Below are positions 1 to 6,853 of a stretch of DNA of 6,900 bases, one piece after another; position 1 is the stretch's first letter, and every line of letters begins with the position of its first letter. The translations under genes and the position numbers were made by a program. This DNA comes from Planctomycetota bacterium (GTDB lineage Bacteria > Planctomycetota > Brocadiia > SM23-32): the NCBI GenBank assembly GCA_018400625.1, contig JAGYMJ010000562.1:1-6900 (forward strand), written 5' to 3'. The notes beneath the pieces are model-generated. The model worked only from the letters and a program-made list of their open reading frames with translations, was not told the DNA's origin and did no database searches.

Positions 1-6
1 CACCGG

Positions 7-50
7 CACAGGGCACGGTGGGGGAACAACGTGGTTCACTGAGGACTTAC
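7..50 (+). repeat. Left copy of an imperfect inverted repeat found at both window ends
   Basis: Read on the plus strand, this stretch matches the reverse complement of 6854-6900. The block cacagggcacggtgg (7-21) is identical to 6886-6900 in inverted orientation. The block caacgtggttcactga (27-42) matches 6862-6877 at 15 of 16 bases, and the next 8 bases match at 5 of 8. The blocks are separated by 5 bases here and 8 in the other copy. Similarity stops at about the sulfatase stop codon (53-55). Two small dyads lie in or near it: CACCG/CGGTG (1-5 with 16-20) and a near-palindrome GAACaACGTgGTTC (24-37). In the frame starting at base 2 it would read TGTGHGGGTTWFTEDL. The element's nature is unknown: it could be a dispersed intergenic repeat, a terminal inverted repeat or a fossil of a small gene. 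Confidence 0.75.
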
Positions 51-52
51 AG

Positions 53-1393
53 TTAATGGAATCTGATACGACCGTTTTTTTTCTTCATCGGCAGTGCGGC
101 TTCTTTTATAAGATCAAGGCCTTCCCTGAATTCGTCTCCTCTGGTCTTGAGGCGTGCCCGCAATTCCAGATCGAAATTTTTAATCATATCCGCATATTCC
201 GGATTACCTGGAAGGTTTCCGAGCTGATAAGGATCGGAAGAGTTGTTGAATAACAGCCATGGCCCTTCCCGGTCGATGACGTAGGTATATTCTTCCGTGC
301 GGAGCCCGCGCCATTCACGTCCTTGCGTAAACTGGCCAAAAGCTGCGGGCATTTCGATAAGGGCGGCTGTTTCGGGAGCGGGGGCGTTGCCCTTCAAAAA
401 AGGGGTGAAATCATGCCCTTCAACGGTAGCGGGGATATCCAGCCCCGCGAGCCCGAGCAATGTGGGCATTAAATGGGGCGCGTTAAAAGGTGCTGTTATC
501 CGTTGGGGTTCGCGGCCGAGTTCTGATGGATATCGCATGAGCAGGGGCACGAGTATGGATTCGTCCCATGGTTTTTGTTTTTTCCACTGGCCATGCGATC
601 CCAACATGTCCCCATGGTCGGATGTAAATACGATAATCGTATCTTCCGTTATGCCGGCATTGTCCACGGTGGATACCAGTTCACCGAAACAATAGTCCAG
701 TGCGGTACAATGGGCATAATACCCGGCAATTTCCCGGCGGGCCTTTTCCCTGTTTTCCCGGGGAACATTCGCACGCAGAGCGATTTCGTCCGGATTGTAG
801 AGCTTGCGGAATTGCTCCGGCGCGCTTCCGTAAGGTGCATGGGGCGGTCCCCAGGAGAGCATCAGAAAAAATGGTTTTTCGCAATCAGCATGACCTTCTA
901 TGTAATCCTGCGCATCCTTTGTCTGCGCAATAGCATCGTATCCGTCCCACTTTTGGCTTTCAGGGCCGTCTCCGTAGTAGAGAGAATTATTGTAATCATG
1001 TGTACATTCAAGCACCTTCCAATACTCAAAGCCCTTGCGTCGTTCAGAAGGGATCCAGGCATCGCGCCCGTGTCCATCGATGTGCCATTTGCCGATATAT
1101 CCGGTATCATATTCGGCTTCTTTGAAGCATTCTGCGAGGTATTTTGCATCGCTTGTGATCGGCACGTCGTTGACAAATGCACCGTGAGTGAGCGGATACT
1201 GTCCGGTCATGAGCGTTGCCCGGTAGGGTGTGCAGACGGGACAGTTGGAGACGGCGGTCGTAAAATTGAGATTTTCAGCGGCAAAGCGATCCAGATTGGG
1301 GGTGCGAATCTGGTTGTTTCCGGCATATCCCATAGCCGCAGCACGCCATTGGTCAGCAAAGACAAAGAGTATGTTTGGTTTGTTTTGCTTCAT
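53..1393 (-). CDS. Family S1 (formylglycine-dependent) sulfatase
   Basis: A 446-residue arylsulfatase-fold protein predicted to hydrolyse a sulfate ester on a carbohydrate or small molecule. The core motifs are present: N-terminal metal-site NILFVFADQWR (Asp14); formylglycine motif Cys54-Thr-Pro-Tyr-Arg58 followed by ATLMTGQYP; GKWH (101-104); PPHAPY (183-188); and TSDHGDMLGSHG (257-268). The C-terminal subdomain has the usual W-RGLRTEEYTYV and DPYQLGNL pattern (361-394). Cys54 in a C-x-P-x-R context suits conversion by an anaerobic sulfatase-maturating enzyme, none of which is encoded here. The start at 1391-1393 is supported by GGAG four bases upstream and by the motif starting at residue 7. 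A weak -10-like TGTAAT lies at 1416-1421 without a convincing -35. No signal peptide is visible, which is unusual for polysaccharide sulfatases. Substrate is unknown. It begins 142 bp downstream of the Tex stop codon and is full length for the family. Confidence 0.95.
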   Translation of the reverse strand: MKQNKPNILFVFADQWRAAAMGYAGNNQIRTPNLDRFAAENLNFTTAVSNCPVCTPYRATLMTGQYPLTHGAFVNDVPITSDAKYLAECFKEAEYDTGYIGKWHIDGHGRDAWIPSERRKGFEYWKVLECTHDYNNSLYYGDGPESQKWDGYDAIAQTKDAQDYIEGHADCEKPFFLMLSWGPPHAPYGSAPEQFRKLYNPDEIALRANVPRENREKARREIAGYYAHCTALDYCFGELVSTVDNAGITEDTIIVFTSDHGDMLGSHGQWKKQKPWDESILVPLLMRYPSELGREPQRITAPFNAPHLMPTLLGLAGLDIPATVEGHDFTPFLKGNAPAPETAALIEMPAAFGQFTQGREWRGLRTEEYTYVIDREGPWLLFNNSSDPYQLGNLPGNPEYADMIKNFDLELRARLKTRGDEFREGLDLIKEAALPMKKKNGRIRFH

Positions 1394-1397
1394 GTAT

Positions 1398-1401
1398 CTC
1401 C
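1398..1401 (-). promoter_or_regulatory. Ribosome binding site of the sulfatase gene
   Basis: On the minus strand the sequence GGAGATACATG places a GGAG Shine-Dalgarno core four bases before the ATG at 1391-1393. It is the only clear Shine-Dalgarno motif among the three genes and fixes the sulfatase start. Confidence 0.75.
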
Positions 1402-1535
1402 ATCTCGAATGTTAGATTACAATACACGGAGGTAAAAGACACAGTGAGGAATATTTGGAAAGAAACTTATTTCAATCAGGACATTGGCCGGGTATTTATG
1501 GCGGTACCCCTTGCTGTTTTTCACTCATCCCGATA

Positions 1536-4142
1536 TCAGGATTTATCTTCGCCTCTTTTTTCTATTGCAGCGAACTGGAGTCTGTTCAGCAGGTCGCCGC
1601 TTTCAACTTTTTCGCCCTTCTGATCACTCTTTTTGCCATGTTCTTTGTCTTTTTTGTCTTTAAGGTCTTTATCATCTGAAGATATTTCGGTTTGCCCTTT
1701 TTTCTCACTAAATTCTTTGATGTTTTGCATGCGACGGCTTTGATTTTGTGCGGCTGATTTCGCCTGTTGCATCGAGGCGGGCAGTTTCGCATCGGGAACT
1801 TTAGAACGTGCTTCACGCTGCTTCTGTTCAGCCCTTTTCCGATTTTTTTCCTTTTCTTCAAGTTCTTTCCGTTTTTTAGCGGCTTCTTTCGCTGATTCTT
1901 CGGATATCATCGAGAGGGCGATCCGCTTATTTTCCGGATCGACATCAACCACCCAGACAGGTACCTGTTCACCTACAAAAACGATATCACAGGGGTCTTC
2001 GACGAAGTCGGGAGAGAGTTCGCTGATATGTACCAAGCCGTCTTCACCGACGCCGATATCGACAAAGGCGCCGAATTTGACGACTTTTTGAACTCTGCCA
2101 TACAGCATCTGGAAGGGCTGTATCTGGTCGAAGGAAAGAATATCTTGTTTGAAAAAATAAGAGGGCTGATCTTGTCGTGGGTCCGGCCAGGGATCAATTA
2201 ACTCATTGAACATTTCAATAAGATAGAGGTAATGCATTTCGAAAGTATCTTCGACCTGCGCGAAATTCACCTCTTTTTTTCTGTTTTTTAGCTCTTCACG
2301 TTTTTCTTCATCGGCAAGGTCTTCCGGCTTCATGTCAAGTTGTTCAAGAAGTGCGGTAGCTACACGGTAGTGATCCGGATGGATTTGAGTATTATCGAGC
2401 GGGTTATCGGAGTTTTCAACTCTTACGAAAGGAGCGGCTTTGTACCACATTTCCACATCGATTTCTGGCACTTCGCGTACTGAGCGCCGATTTTTGAAAG
2501 GGCCGTGTTCCCCTTTCCATTTTTCCATTTGTTCAGCGGCTTTGCGGTTAAGTCCGGGCACATATTGCAACATCTGTGCGGGAGCGGAATTCGCATCAGG
2601 GCCGATATCGCTGACACATTCTTCGGCAATATGATACAACTCCTCATCGAGTCTGTTATTATCAACTTCTTTCAAATAGGGAGTCATGCAGATATTACGC
2701 AAGGAAGTTTTTATTAACTGTTCGAGGGGGTCCAGAATCTGCAGGCCGAGTGCTATTGCTGTAAAGTAATTTTTATCTGCAACACGGCCAAATTCTTTTC
2801 TGGCAATAGAAGATTTTGCGTATAATTCCGCCGGTTTAGACTCAAGAACAGTGTAACTGAATTCATTACAATTCTCGGCAATAACTTCAGAAATAAGATG
2901 TTCGGTTTCATGGCAGGCGTTATTATTGCCGATGCACCCATAAAGCAGTTCATTATCATTGATCATGTCAGAAATGACTGCTTTCGCTTCATCCCATTGA
3001 TTCTTAGGTGTATGGGGAAAAACACTTTTGCACTCAATCACATTCCCATTTTCATCAAGAGCGGCCAACTGGCAGCCGGTTCTGAATCCGGGCGCGATAC
3101 CGAGGATTTTCGCATTCTCGACGGGCCGTTTGAGCAATTTGTTTCGCGCTTTACGTCGGACGATGTTGAGCGCATGGTTTTCAGCGGTTTTGCGCAGTTC
3201 CTTTTCCTTTTCTTTGCAGAGGATAGGGGCAAGAGTTTGGGCAATGCTCTTCCTTATACACCAGTAGAGCAATTGAGGCCCGTTGAGCGTTTCCAATTCA
3301 TTATCGTTCGGGAGCTTATTGAAGTCATGGAAAACGGCATCGATTTCATAAAACTCATTTTCCCCGTCTTCGAGGTAGAGTTCAGCGGCCTGGAGGCACA
3401 TGTCTTCAATCGGGGCCTCAATTTGATATCTTACGGCATTGATTCTTTTGCCGCGCATTAAGCAGAGCATTTGATAGGGATGGATGTCTGAGATTTTGCA
3501 TGAGAAGTTTCCGAATTCTCGAAATTCCTCATGCTTTTTCCTGTCCCATTTCCCGCTTTTTTTTGAGGATACTCGTCCTTTTTTTTCGATGACCTTTCTT
3601 TGCAGGTCACGGTGAGTTTTTTCTTCAGCTATCCAATCATTGATAATATGGCAAACGCCCTCGATCACCTCAGGGACGGAATGCACTTCTAATTCGGGAT
3701 TGACATATTCTTTAGCCCCTTCAAAGAGGTTTTCATGATCCAGTTCGTGTTCGACGATTTGTCGGGCAAGCTCGGCAAGGCCCTGAGACTGTGCCAACCG
3801 GGAGCGGGACCTTTTTCTTGGTCTGAAAGGGATATAATAATCGAAAAGTTCGCTAAAAGTTTCGGCAGATTCGATTTGTTGTATAAGGTTTTCATCGTCG
3901 ACTCCCTGCTCCTGGAGCTTTTTCAGAATATTTTTCCGTTCATTTTCAAGGTTGTGAAAGTCATGGAGTTTTCGACGCAGCACGGTTATGTCGTCGGCGG
4001 TAAGGTTTGCCGCCAGGTCTTTTCTGTATCTTAGAATATAGGGGGCGCTGTATTTTTGCTCCAAAAGGCGGAATAATTCTCTGACCTGTTCTGGATTCAA
4101 ATGTAAGTCATCTGCAAGCATTCTTATAGTGCTATCTGCCAT
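1536..4142 (-). CDS. tex: Divergent Tex family (Spt6-like) S1 RNA-binding protein
   Basis: An 868-residue cytoplasmic nucleic-acid-binding protein of the Tex family, bacterial relatives of eukaryotic Spt6 linked to transcription. The order is Tex N-terminal helical region (about 1-330; APYILRYRKDL at 33-43, ERKNILKKLQEQG at 68-80, YYIPFRPRKRSRS at 102-114), YqgF/RuvC-like domain (about 345-470; GIAPGFRTGCQ at 348-358), helix-hairpin-helix region (about 480-575; QMLQYVPGLNRKAAEQ at 523-538), NPLD and HPDHY (580-592), and S1 domain (about 675-746; FGAFVDIGVGEDGLVHIS). The usual DPG aspartate of the YqgF fold is Ala350, and the usual GNGTASRETE reads GNNNACHETE (405-414), so any RuvC-like chemistry is probably lost. 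A lysine/glutamate-rich tail follows the S1 domain (about 748-868), making the protein longer than typical Tex proteins (roughly 720-780). The start fits the family, although no Shine-Dalgarno precedes it. Family membership is secure; the symbol may denote a paralog rather than the canonical tex. Confidence 0.92.
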   Translation of the reverse strand: MADSTIRMLADDLHLNPEQVRELFRLLEQKYSAPYILRYRKDLAANLTADDITVLRRKLHDFHNLENERKNILKKLQEQGVDDENLIQQIESAETFSELFDYYIPFRPRKRSRSRLAQSQGLAELARQIVEHELDHENLFEGAKEYVNPELEVHSVPEVIEGVCHIINDWIAEEKTHRDLQRKVIEKKGRVSSKKSGKWDRKKHEEFREFGNFSCKISDIHPYQMLCLMRGKRINAVRYQIEAPIEDMCLQAAELYLEDGENEFYEIDAVFHDFNKLPNDNELETLNGPQLLYWCIRKSIAQTLAPILCKEKEKELRKTAENHALNIVRRKARNKLLKRPVENAKILGIAPGFRTGCQLAALDENGNVIECKSVFPHTPKNQWDEAKAVISDMINDNELLYGCIGNNNACHETEHLISEVIAENCNEFSYTVLESKPAELYAKSSIARKEFGRVADKNYFTAIALGLQILDPLEQLIKTSLRNICMTPYLKEVDNNRLDEELYHIAEECVSDIGPDANSAPAQMLQYVPGLNRKAAEQMEKWKGEHGPFKNRRSVREVPEIDVEMWYKAAPFVRVENSDNPLDNTQIHPDHYRVATALLEQLDMKPEDLADEEKREELKNRKKEVNFAQVEDTFEMHYLYLIEMFNELIDPWPDPRQDQPSYFFKQDILSFDQIQPFQMLYGRVQKVVKFGAFVDIGVGEDGLVHISELSPDFVEDPCDIVFVGEQVPVWVVDVDPENKRIALSMISEESAKEAAKKRKELEEKEKNRKRAEQKQREARSKVPDAKLPASMQQAKSAAQNQSRRMQNIKEFSEKKGQTEISSDDKDLKDKKDKEHGKKSDQKGEKVESGDLLNRLQFAAIEKRGEDKS

Positions 4143-4174
4143 GGTAAAAAAAGAAAACTTTAAAAAAGTGTAGG

Positions 4175-4186
4175 GTAATTAATCAC
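4175..4186. repeat. 12-bp near-palindrome in the Tex leader
   Basis: GTAATTAATCAC is palindromic at 5 of 6 base pairs. It lies in the predicted 5' untranslated leader of the Tex gene, about 33 bases upstream of the start codon. It could be an operator half-site pair or chance in AT-rich DNA. No regulator is encoded in the window. Confidence 0.3.
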
Positions 4187-4201
4187 TAAATCGTCGAGGA
4201 T

Positions 4202-4214
4202 TGATCTTAGATCA
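4202..4214. repeat. 13-bp inverted repeat in the Tex leader
   Basis: TGATC-TTA-GATCA is a perfect 5-bp dyad around a 3-base centre. It sits about 50-60 bases downstream of the predicted Tex transcription start, so it would be in the leader RNA or act as a DNA operator. Its function is unknown and chance is possible at this size. Confidence 0.35.
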
Positions 4215-4270
4215 TATATCTGGTAGGTTCTCAAATTAGTTCTTACGAAGACGATGATACTTCAGCATTA

Positions 4271-4299
4271 ATTATAAGGGAATTTCAAAAATTCGTCAA
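4271..4299 (-). promoter_or_regulatory. Sigma70-type promoter for the Tex gene
   Basis: On the minus strand, -35 TTGACG (4294-4299, 5 of 6 consensus bases) is followed by a 17-bp spacer and a perfect -10 TATAAT (4271-4276). Transcription would start near 4264, leaving a leader of about 120 bases before the Tex ATG at 4142. The promoter lies in the 235-bp gap after the glycosidase stop codon, so Tex is probably expressed independently of the glycosidase. It is the best promoter in the window. Confidence 0.75.
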
Positions 4300-4343
4300 A
4301 TGACAGGCTAAGATTTGCAGGGGATGTCCACGTTCCCGCAGAG

Positions 4344-4372
4344 AACCGGAATGGGTGGGCTAACCGGGAATG
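4344..4372. repeat. Short tandem-like direct repeat downstream of the glycosidase gene
   Basis: AACCGGAATG (4344-4353) recurs as AACCGGGAATG (4362-4372), 18 bp apart, just after the glycosidase stop codon (4378-4380) in its reading direction. An overlapping dyad on the minus strand (TTCCCG ... CGGGAA) has a loop of about 26 bases and no following U-run, so it is not a convincing terminator. No function is assigned. Confidence 0.3.
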
Positions 4373-4377
4373 TATAT

Positions 4378-6687
4378 TTAGGGTTGTTTTCCCTTGTAAT
4401 TGCGGTTGGCGAGAAAGCGGGGGCTTATTCCAAAGGAATTTTTAAACCCCAATCTCCGCTCGACAGCCCTAACAGACAAATCAGGGTTTTTCGTTCTGCT
4501 TATGATGCAGGCGCCTCCGTCAGTTGGTGCGATTTGCACTGTACTTGCATCGATAATTCGAACGTTCGCCGGACATTTTTTTTCCCCGTTCCAGAACAAT
4601 TTCGAGGTGTCCATATCGGTGTGGAGGCTCAAAACCCCGGCATCCGTGCCTTTGACTGCTATCCATTCTGTTTTCCCTTTTTGACGTGATGCGCTTATGC
4701 AGAAATCACCCTCGGTATGCCAGTTCACAAAAATTGCGTCGGGCCATTTCTCAGGTGCTGCAGGGAAGACGTGCACCCCGTCGTTTCTCGATTGCAAGAA
4801 ACATTCCTGGAGTGCTGACGCCATAAATAGAGGGGTTTCCATCACCGGCCCAACTTCTCGGTACATCGTAGCGGGCCAGACACAAGGCCCCCTTTCCGCT
4901 TCCTGATAGAGGAATATGTCCGCCAGGCGCGCAATAACTCCCCTATCGACCTCCGAATCGGTTTCTGCGGCAAGGTAGGCATAAAGAGCTATAGCCGCAG
5001 GGCAGGAGAAACCGGCCTGGGGCTTCGAACCGTCAAGTCCCGCTGATATCCATGCCCACCAATCAAGAGATTTCCGCAGTGCTTTGAGCTCCTCGTGATT
5101 CTTGTAATCAATGATATCCAGCGGATACAGCATCATCAGGTGCGTCCAGTGCCGATGCGGCAAAGGGGACTGTCCCTGCCCCAGGAGGTACCCCTCATCA
5201 TCTTCCGGGTAGGGGACAATTTTGTTTCTTATACTCTCCCATTTTGCAATTTTGGCGGGCTTGACTCCTGCGGCTTCGCCAAATTCGATTGCCGCAGCGA
5301 GCGCCCAGTTGAGCACGGCCAGAAGACCGGTCGGGTCCTTCCCCGTCCAGCATTCCCAGGAACATCCTGAAGGGATATGCAGAAAACCGTCGGGTTCCTC
5401 CTCCATGCCGGCGAGCATCGCATTGATGCCGGCTTCGAGCATTGTCGAGATGCGTGGTATCATCGTGTCATCAAGGCTATGGCGGTAGTGCATCACGTAA
5501 TTATGCATACCCCACAAAAACTTTGCGGGCCCGTCGCAAGGAAGCTCTTTGGAATGTTCCCAGAATTGAGTGTCGAAAAAGCGGTACCTCAGGAAATTCT
5601 GCTGCCGCATTCCGGCCCTGTATTCCCCGTGTTCCGGACGCCACATTGTCTTCTCATTAAAGCTTTGGTTCATAAATTTCAGGAAAGGTTTCCCGAATTC
5701 AGAAAAGTTTCCCGTAAGGTGCAGGCGATAGGTCGCCTGGACATTGAAGTCCCAGGTTGAGAAACCGTAGGGCGCCTCGGTGCTCCAAATTCCATGATTG
5801 TCGATCATCGGGCGATCGGGTCTGGTCGTAGAAGCAAATTTATAGAGTTGTATCCAGTACAGGGATTCCAGTTCGCGATGGGAGAAAGAAAAAAAACTGT
5901 TTTGATAAAAATCATGCCACCATTTTTGATGTTTTTTTTTCACTTCTTCAATGTCTTGGTTGGTATAAAGATCATAATCCTTTTCCGCGGATTCCCTGGC
6001 GGAGATGCCGGTATCGCCCGCGTTCCAGAACTGGCGGTTGACGGGGCTTGAGCCGACAGAGCAGGTGAACAGTCGGCAATTCTCGCTGCAATCCCTCTCC
6101 CCCCAAACGACAGCAAAGCCTCCGCTTGCGGTACTGGTTCGGGGATGGGGAACAAAATCATCAGCTACGAATACGGATCGATCACCCGATACGGCGATCC
6201 GCCCCTCCGGCCGGATTTCGCATCCCCATTCAGGACGGAGCGCTGCATTTGAAATTGTCGTTGTGACGATAAAGCTTGCCGAACCGCTCGGAGCGAAAGC
6301 GTTAAAATGCAGCTTCCCCTTATCCGTCACAACACTCCCGCGAATCTCAGCGTTCCATAAATCGAGTCGAACGGCGCCACCGAGAATGTTGGTGCCGGGG
6401 GGCAAGCGTTGATCGAGAGCGCCTATCTGGATGCGGTTGGGGTCACGGCAGGTTGCCGGATAGTCGAGTCGGCCGACATCGCTGCGCCCTATAAGCCATT
6501 TGAGACGTTTCTGCTCGGGATCAACGTAAAACATGGCTCCGGTCAATCCGTTGCCGATGAACGGGGCTTCTTCCCAGCGGATCGGCAATTTTTCCCAAAT
6601 GGGATCGTGACCGCGGAGAAAATTATGCATTGTATCAGCGGACGGGGACTGAAATAATTGTTCCGCGGAGAATTTATTGTTTTTCAT
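4378..6687 (-). CDS. GH95-like glycoside hydrolase (alpha-L-fucosidase/galactosidase superfamily)
   Basis: A 769-residue enzyme resembling GH95 (inverting alpha-L-fucosidases and alpha-L-galactosidases with a beta-sandwich followed by an (alpha/alpha)6 barrel). It shows the N-terminal APFIGNGLTGAM motif (41-52), a beta-rich region to about 230, DNHGIWSTEAPYG (296-308), WDFNVQATY (312-320) matching the GH95 N-x-N-containing segment, IPSGCSWECW (438-447) in which Glu445 aligns with the general acid of SPEN-type motifs, HRHWTHLMMLYP (511-522) matching HRHxSHL, a possible base Asp552 (GLDGSKPQAGFS), and a C-terminal beta domain (ALQECFLQSRNDGVHVFPAAPEKWPD, two adjoining segments within 625-650). 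The first Asn of N-x-N is Asp313, while the second (Asn315) is kept. Similarity is distant, so a DUF5703-type or unclassified relative is possible and substrate is unknown. No signal peptide is visible. The last 40 residues form a basic tail beyond the domain. An in-frame stop six codons upstream leaves this ATG as the most upstream start, though no Shine-Dalgarno is seen. Confidence 0.82.
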   Translation of the reverse strand: MKNNKFSAEQLFQSPSADTMHNFLRGHDPIWEKLPIRWEEAPFIGNGLTGAMFYVDPEQKRLKWLIGRSDVGRLDYPATCRDPNRIQIGALDQRLPPGTNILGGAVRLDLWNAEIRGSVVTDKGKLHFNAFAPSGSASFIVTTTISNAALRPEWGCEIRPEGRIAVSGDRSVFVADDFVPHPRTSTASGGFAVVWGERDCSENCRLFTCSVGSSPVNRQFWNAGDTGISARESAEKDYDLYTNQDIEEVKKKHQKWWHDFYQNSFFSFSHRELESLYWIQLYKFASTTRPDRPMIDNHGIWSTEAPYGFSTWDFNVQATYRLHLTGNFSEFGKPFLKFMNQSFNEKTMWRPEHGEYRAGMRQQNFLRYRFFDTQFWEHSKELPCDGPAKFLWGMHNYVMHYRHSLDDTMIPRISTMLEAGINAMLAGMEEEPDGFLHIPSGCSWECWTGKDPTGLLAVLNWALAAAIEFGEAAGVKPAKIAKWESIRNKIVPYPEDDEGYLLGQGQSPLPHRHWTHLMMLYPLDIIDYKNHEELKALRKSLDWWAWISAGLDGSKPQAGFSCPAAIALYAYLAAETDSEVDRGVIARLADIFLYQEAERGPCVWPATMYREVGPVMETPLFMASALQECFLQSRNDGVHVFPAAPEKWPDAIFVNWHTEGDFCISASRQKGKTEWIAVKGTDAGVLSLHTDMDTSKLFWNGEKKCPANVRIIDASTVQIAPTDGGACIISRTKNPDLSVRAVERRLGFKNSFGISPRFLANRNYKGKQP

Positions 6688-6702
6688 TATGTCGAGTTTG
6701 TT

Positions 6703-6756
6703 TTAGCGTTTCAATGGGCAAGAGTTCCATAACATATTTTCCCATGTCTTTTCCAT
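6703..6756 (-). other. Possible 17-codon upstream ORF before the glycosidase
   Basis: A short ATG-initiated frame, MEKTWENMLWNSCPLKR, ends with TAA 15 bases before the glycosidase start and in the same frame. It could be a leader peptide coupled to the downstream gene or the end of a longer ATG-less frame that is open from about 6828. It overlaps, in a different frame, the edge-truncated ORF at 6711-6899, so at most one of the two is likely to be real. There is no independent evidence of translation. Confidence 0.2.
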
Positions 6757-6796
6757 AGCCGCCACATTATCTCCGAAACTGCTACGGAAGGCCAGT

Positions 6797-6822
6797 TCAG
6801 GCCTGATACCTGCAGAATGCAG
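6797..6822. repeat. Two small palindromes upstream of the glycosidase
   Basis: A perfect 10-bp palindrome TCAGGCCTGA (6797-6806) is followed by CTGCA-GAA-TGCAG (6810-6822), a 5-bp dyad with a 3-base centre. With the 6835-6850 dyad, three symmetric elements fall within about 55 bp. They may be operators, parts of a structured RNA or repeat-internal symmetry. Confidence 0.4.
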
Positions 6823-6834
6823 TGCAAAGAATTA

Positions 6835-6850
6835 ACAAGCCGTGGCTTGT
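6835..6850. repeat. 16-bp inverted repeat ACAAGCC-GT-GGCTTGT
   Basis: The two 7-bp arms are perfectly complementary with a 2-base centre, which is typical of a dimeric transcription-factor operator. It is 148 bases upstream of the glycosidase ATG. As RNA the loop would need to open to 4 bases. On the minus strand it is followed by TAATTCTTT, a poor U-tract, so a terminator for a gene beyond the edge is less likely but not excluded. It adjoins the right copy of the end repeat. Confidence 0.5.
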
Positions 6851-6853
6851 ATC

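Noticed and set aside
575..1435. A 286-codon plus-strand open frame
   Set aside because: It is antisense to the sulfatase, whose motifs are unmistakable. Its translation is Cys/Arg/Phe-rich with no domain pattern.
1490..1509. GGGTA/TACCC hairpin after the Tex stop codon
   Set aside because: Only a 5-bp stem with a 10-base loop and no U-run in either direction, so it is not a credible rho-independent terminator.
2898..3461. A 187-codon plus-strand open frame
   Set aside because: It lies wholly antisense to the Tex gene and has no recognisable motif.
4421..4450. ATTCC-AAA-GGAAT hairpin followed by TTTT on the plus strand
   Set aside because: It would only terminate plus-strand transcription, where there is no gene, and it lies inside the glycosidase coding sequence.
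6686..6714. Promoter-like TTGAAA-17-CATAAT on the minus strand just before the glycosidase
   Set aside because: The -10 overlaps the ATG, so transcription would begin inside the gene. No in-frame downstream start with a ribosome binding site supports that.
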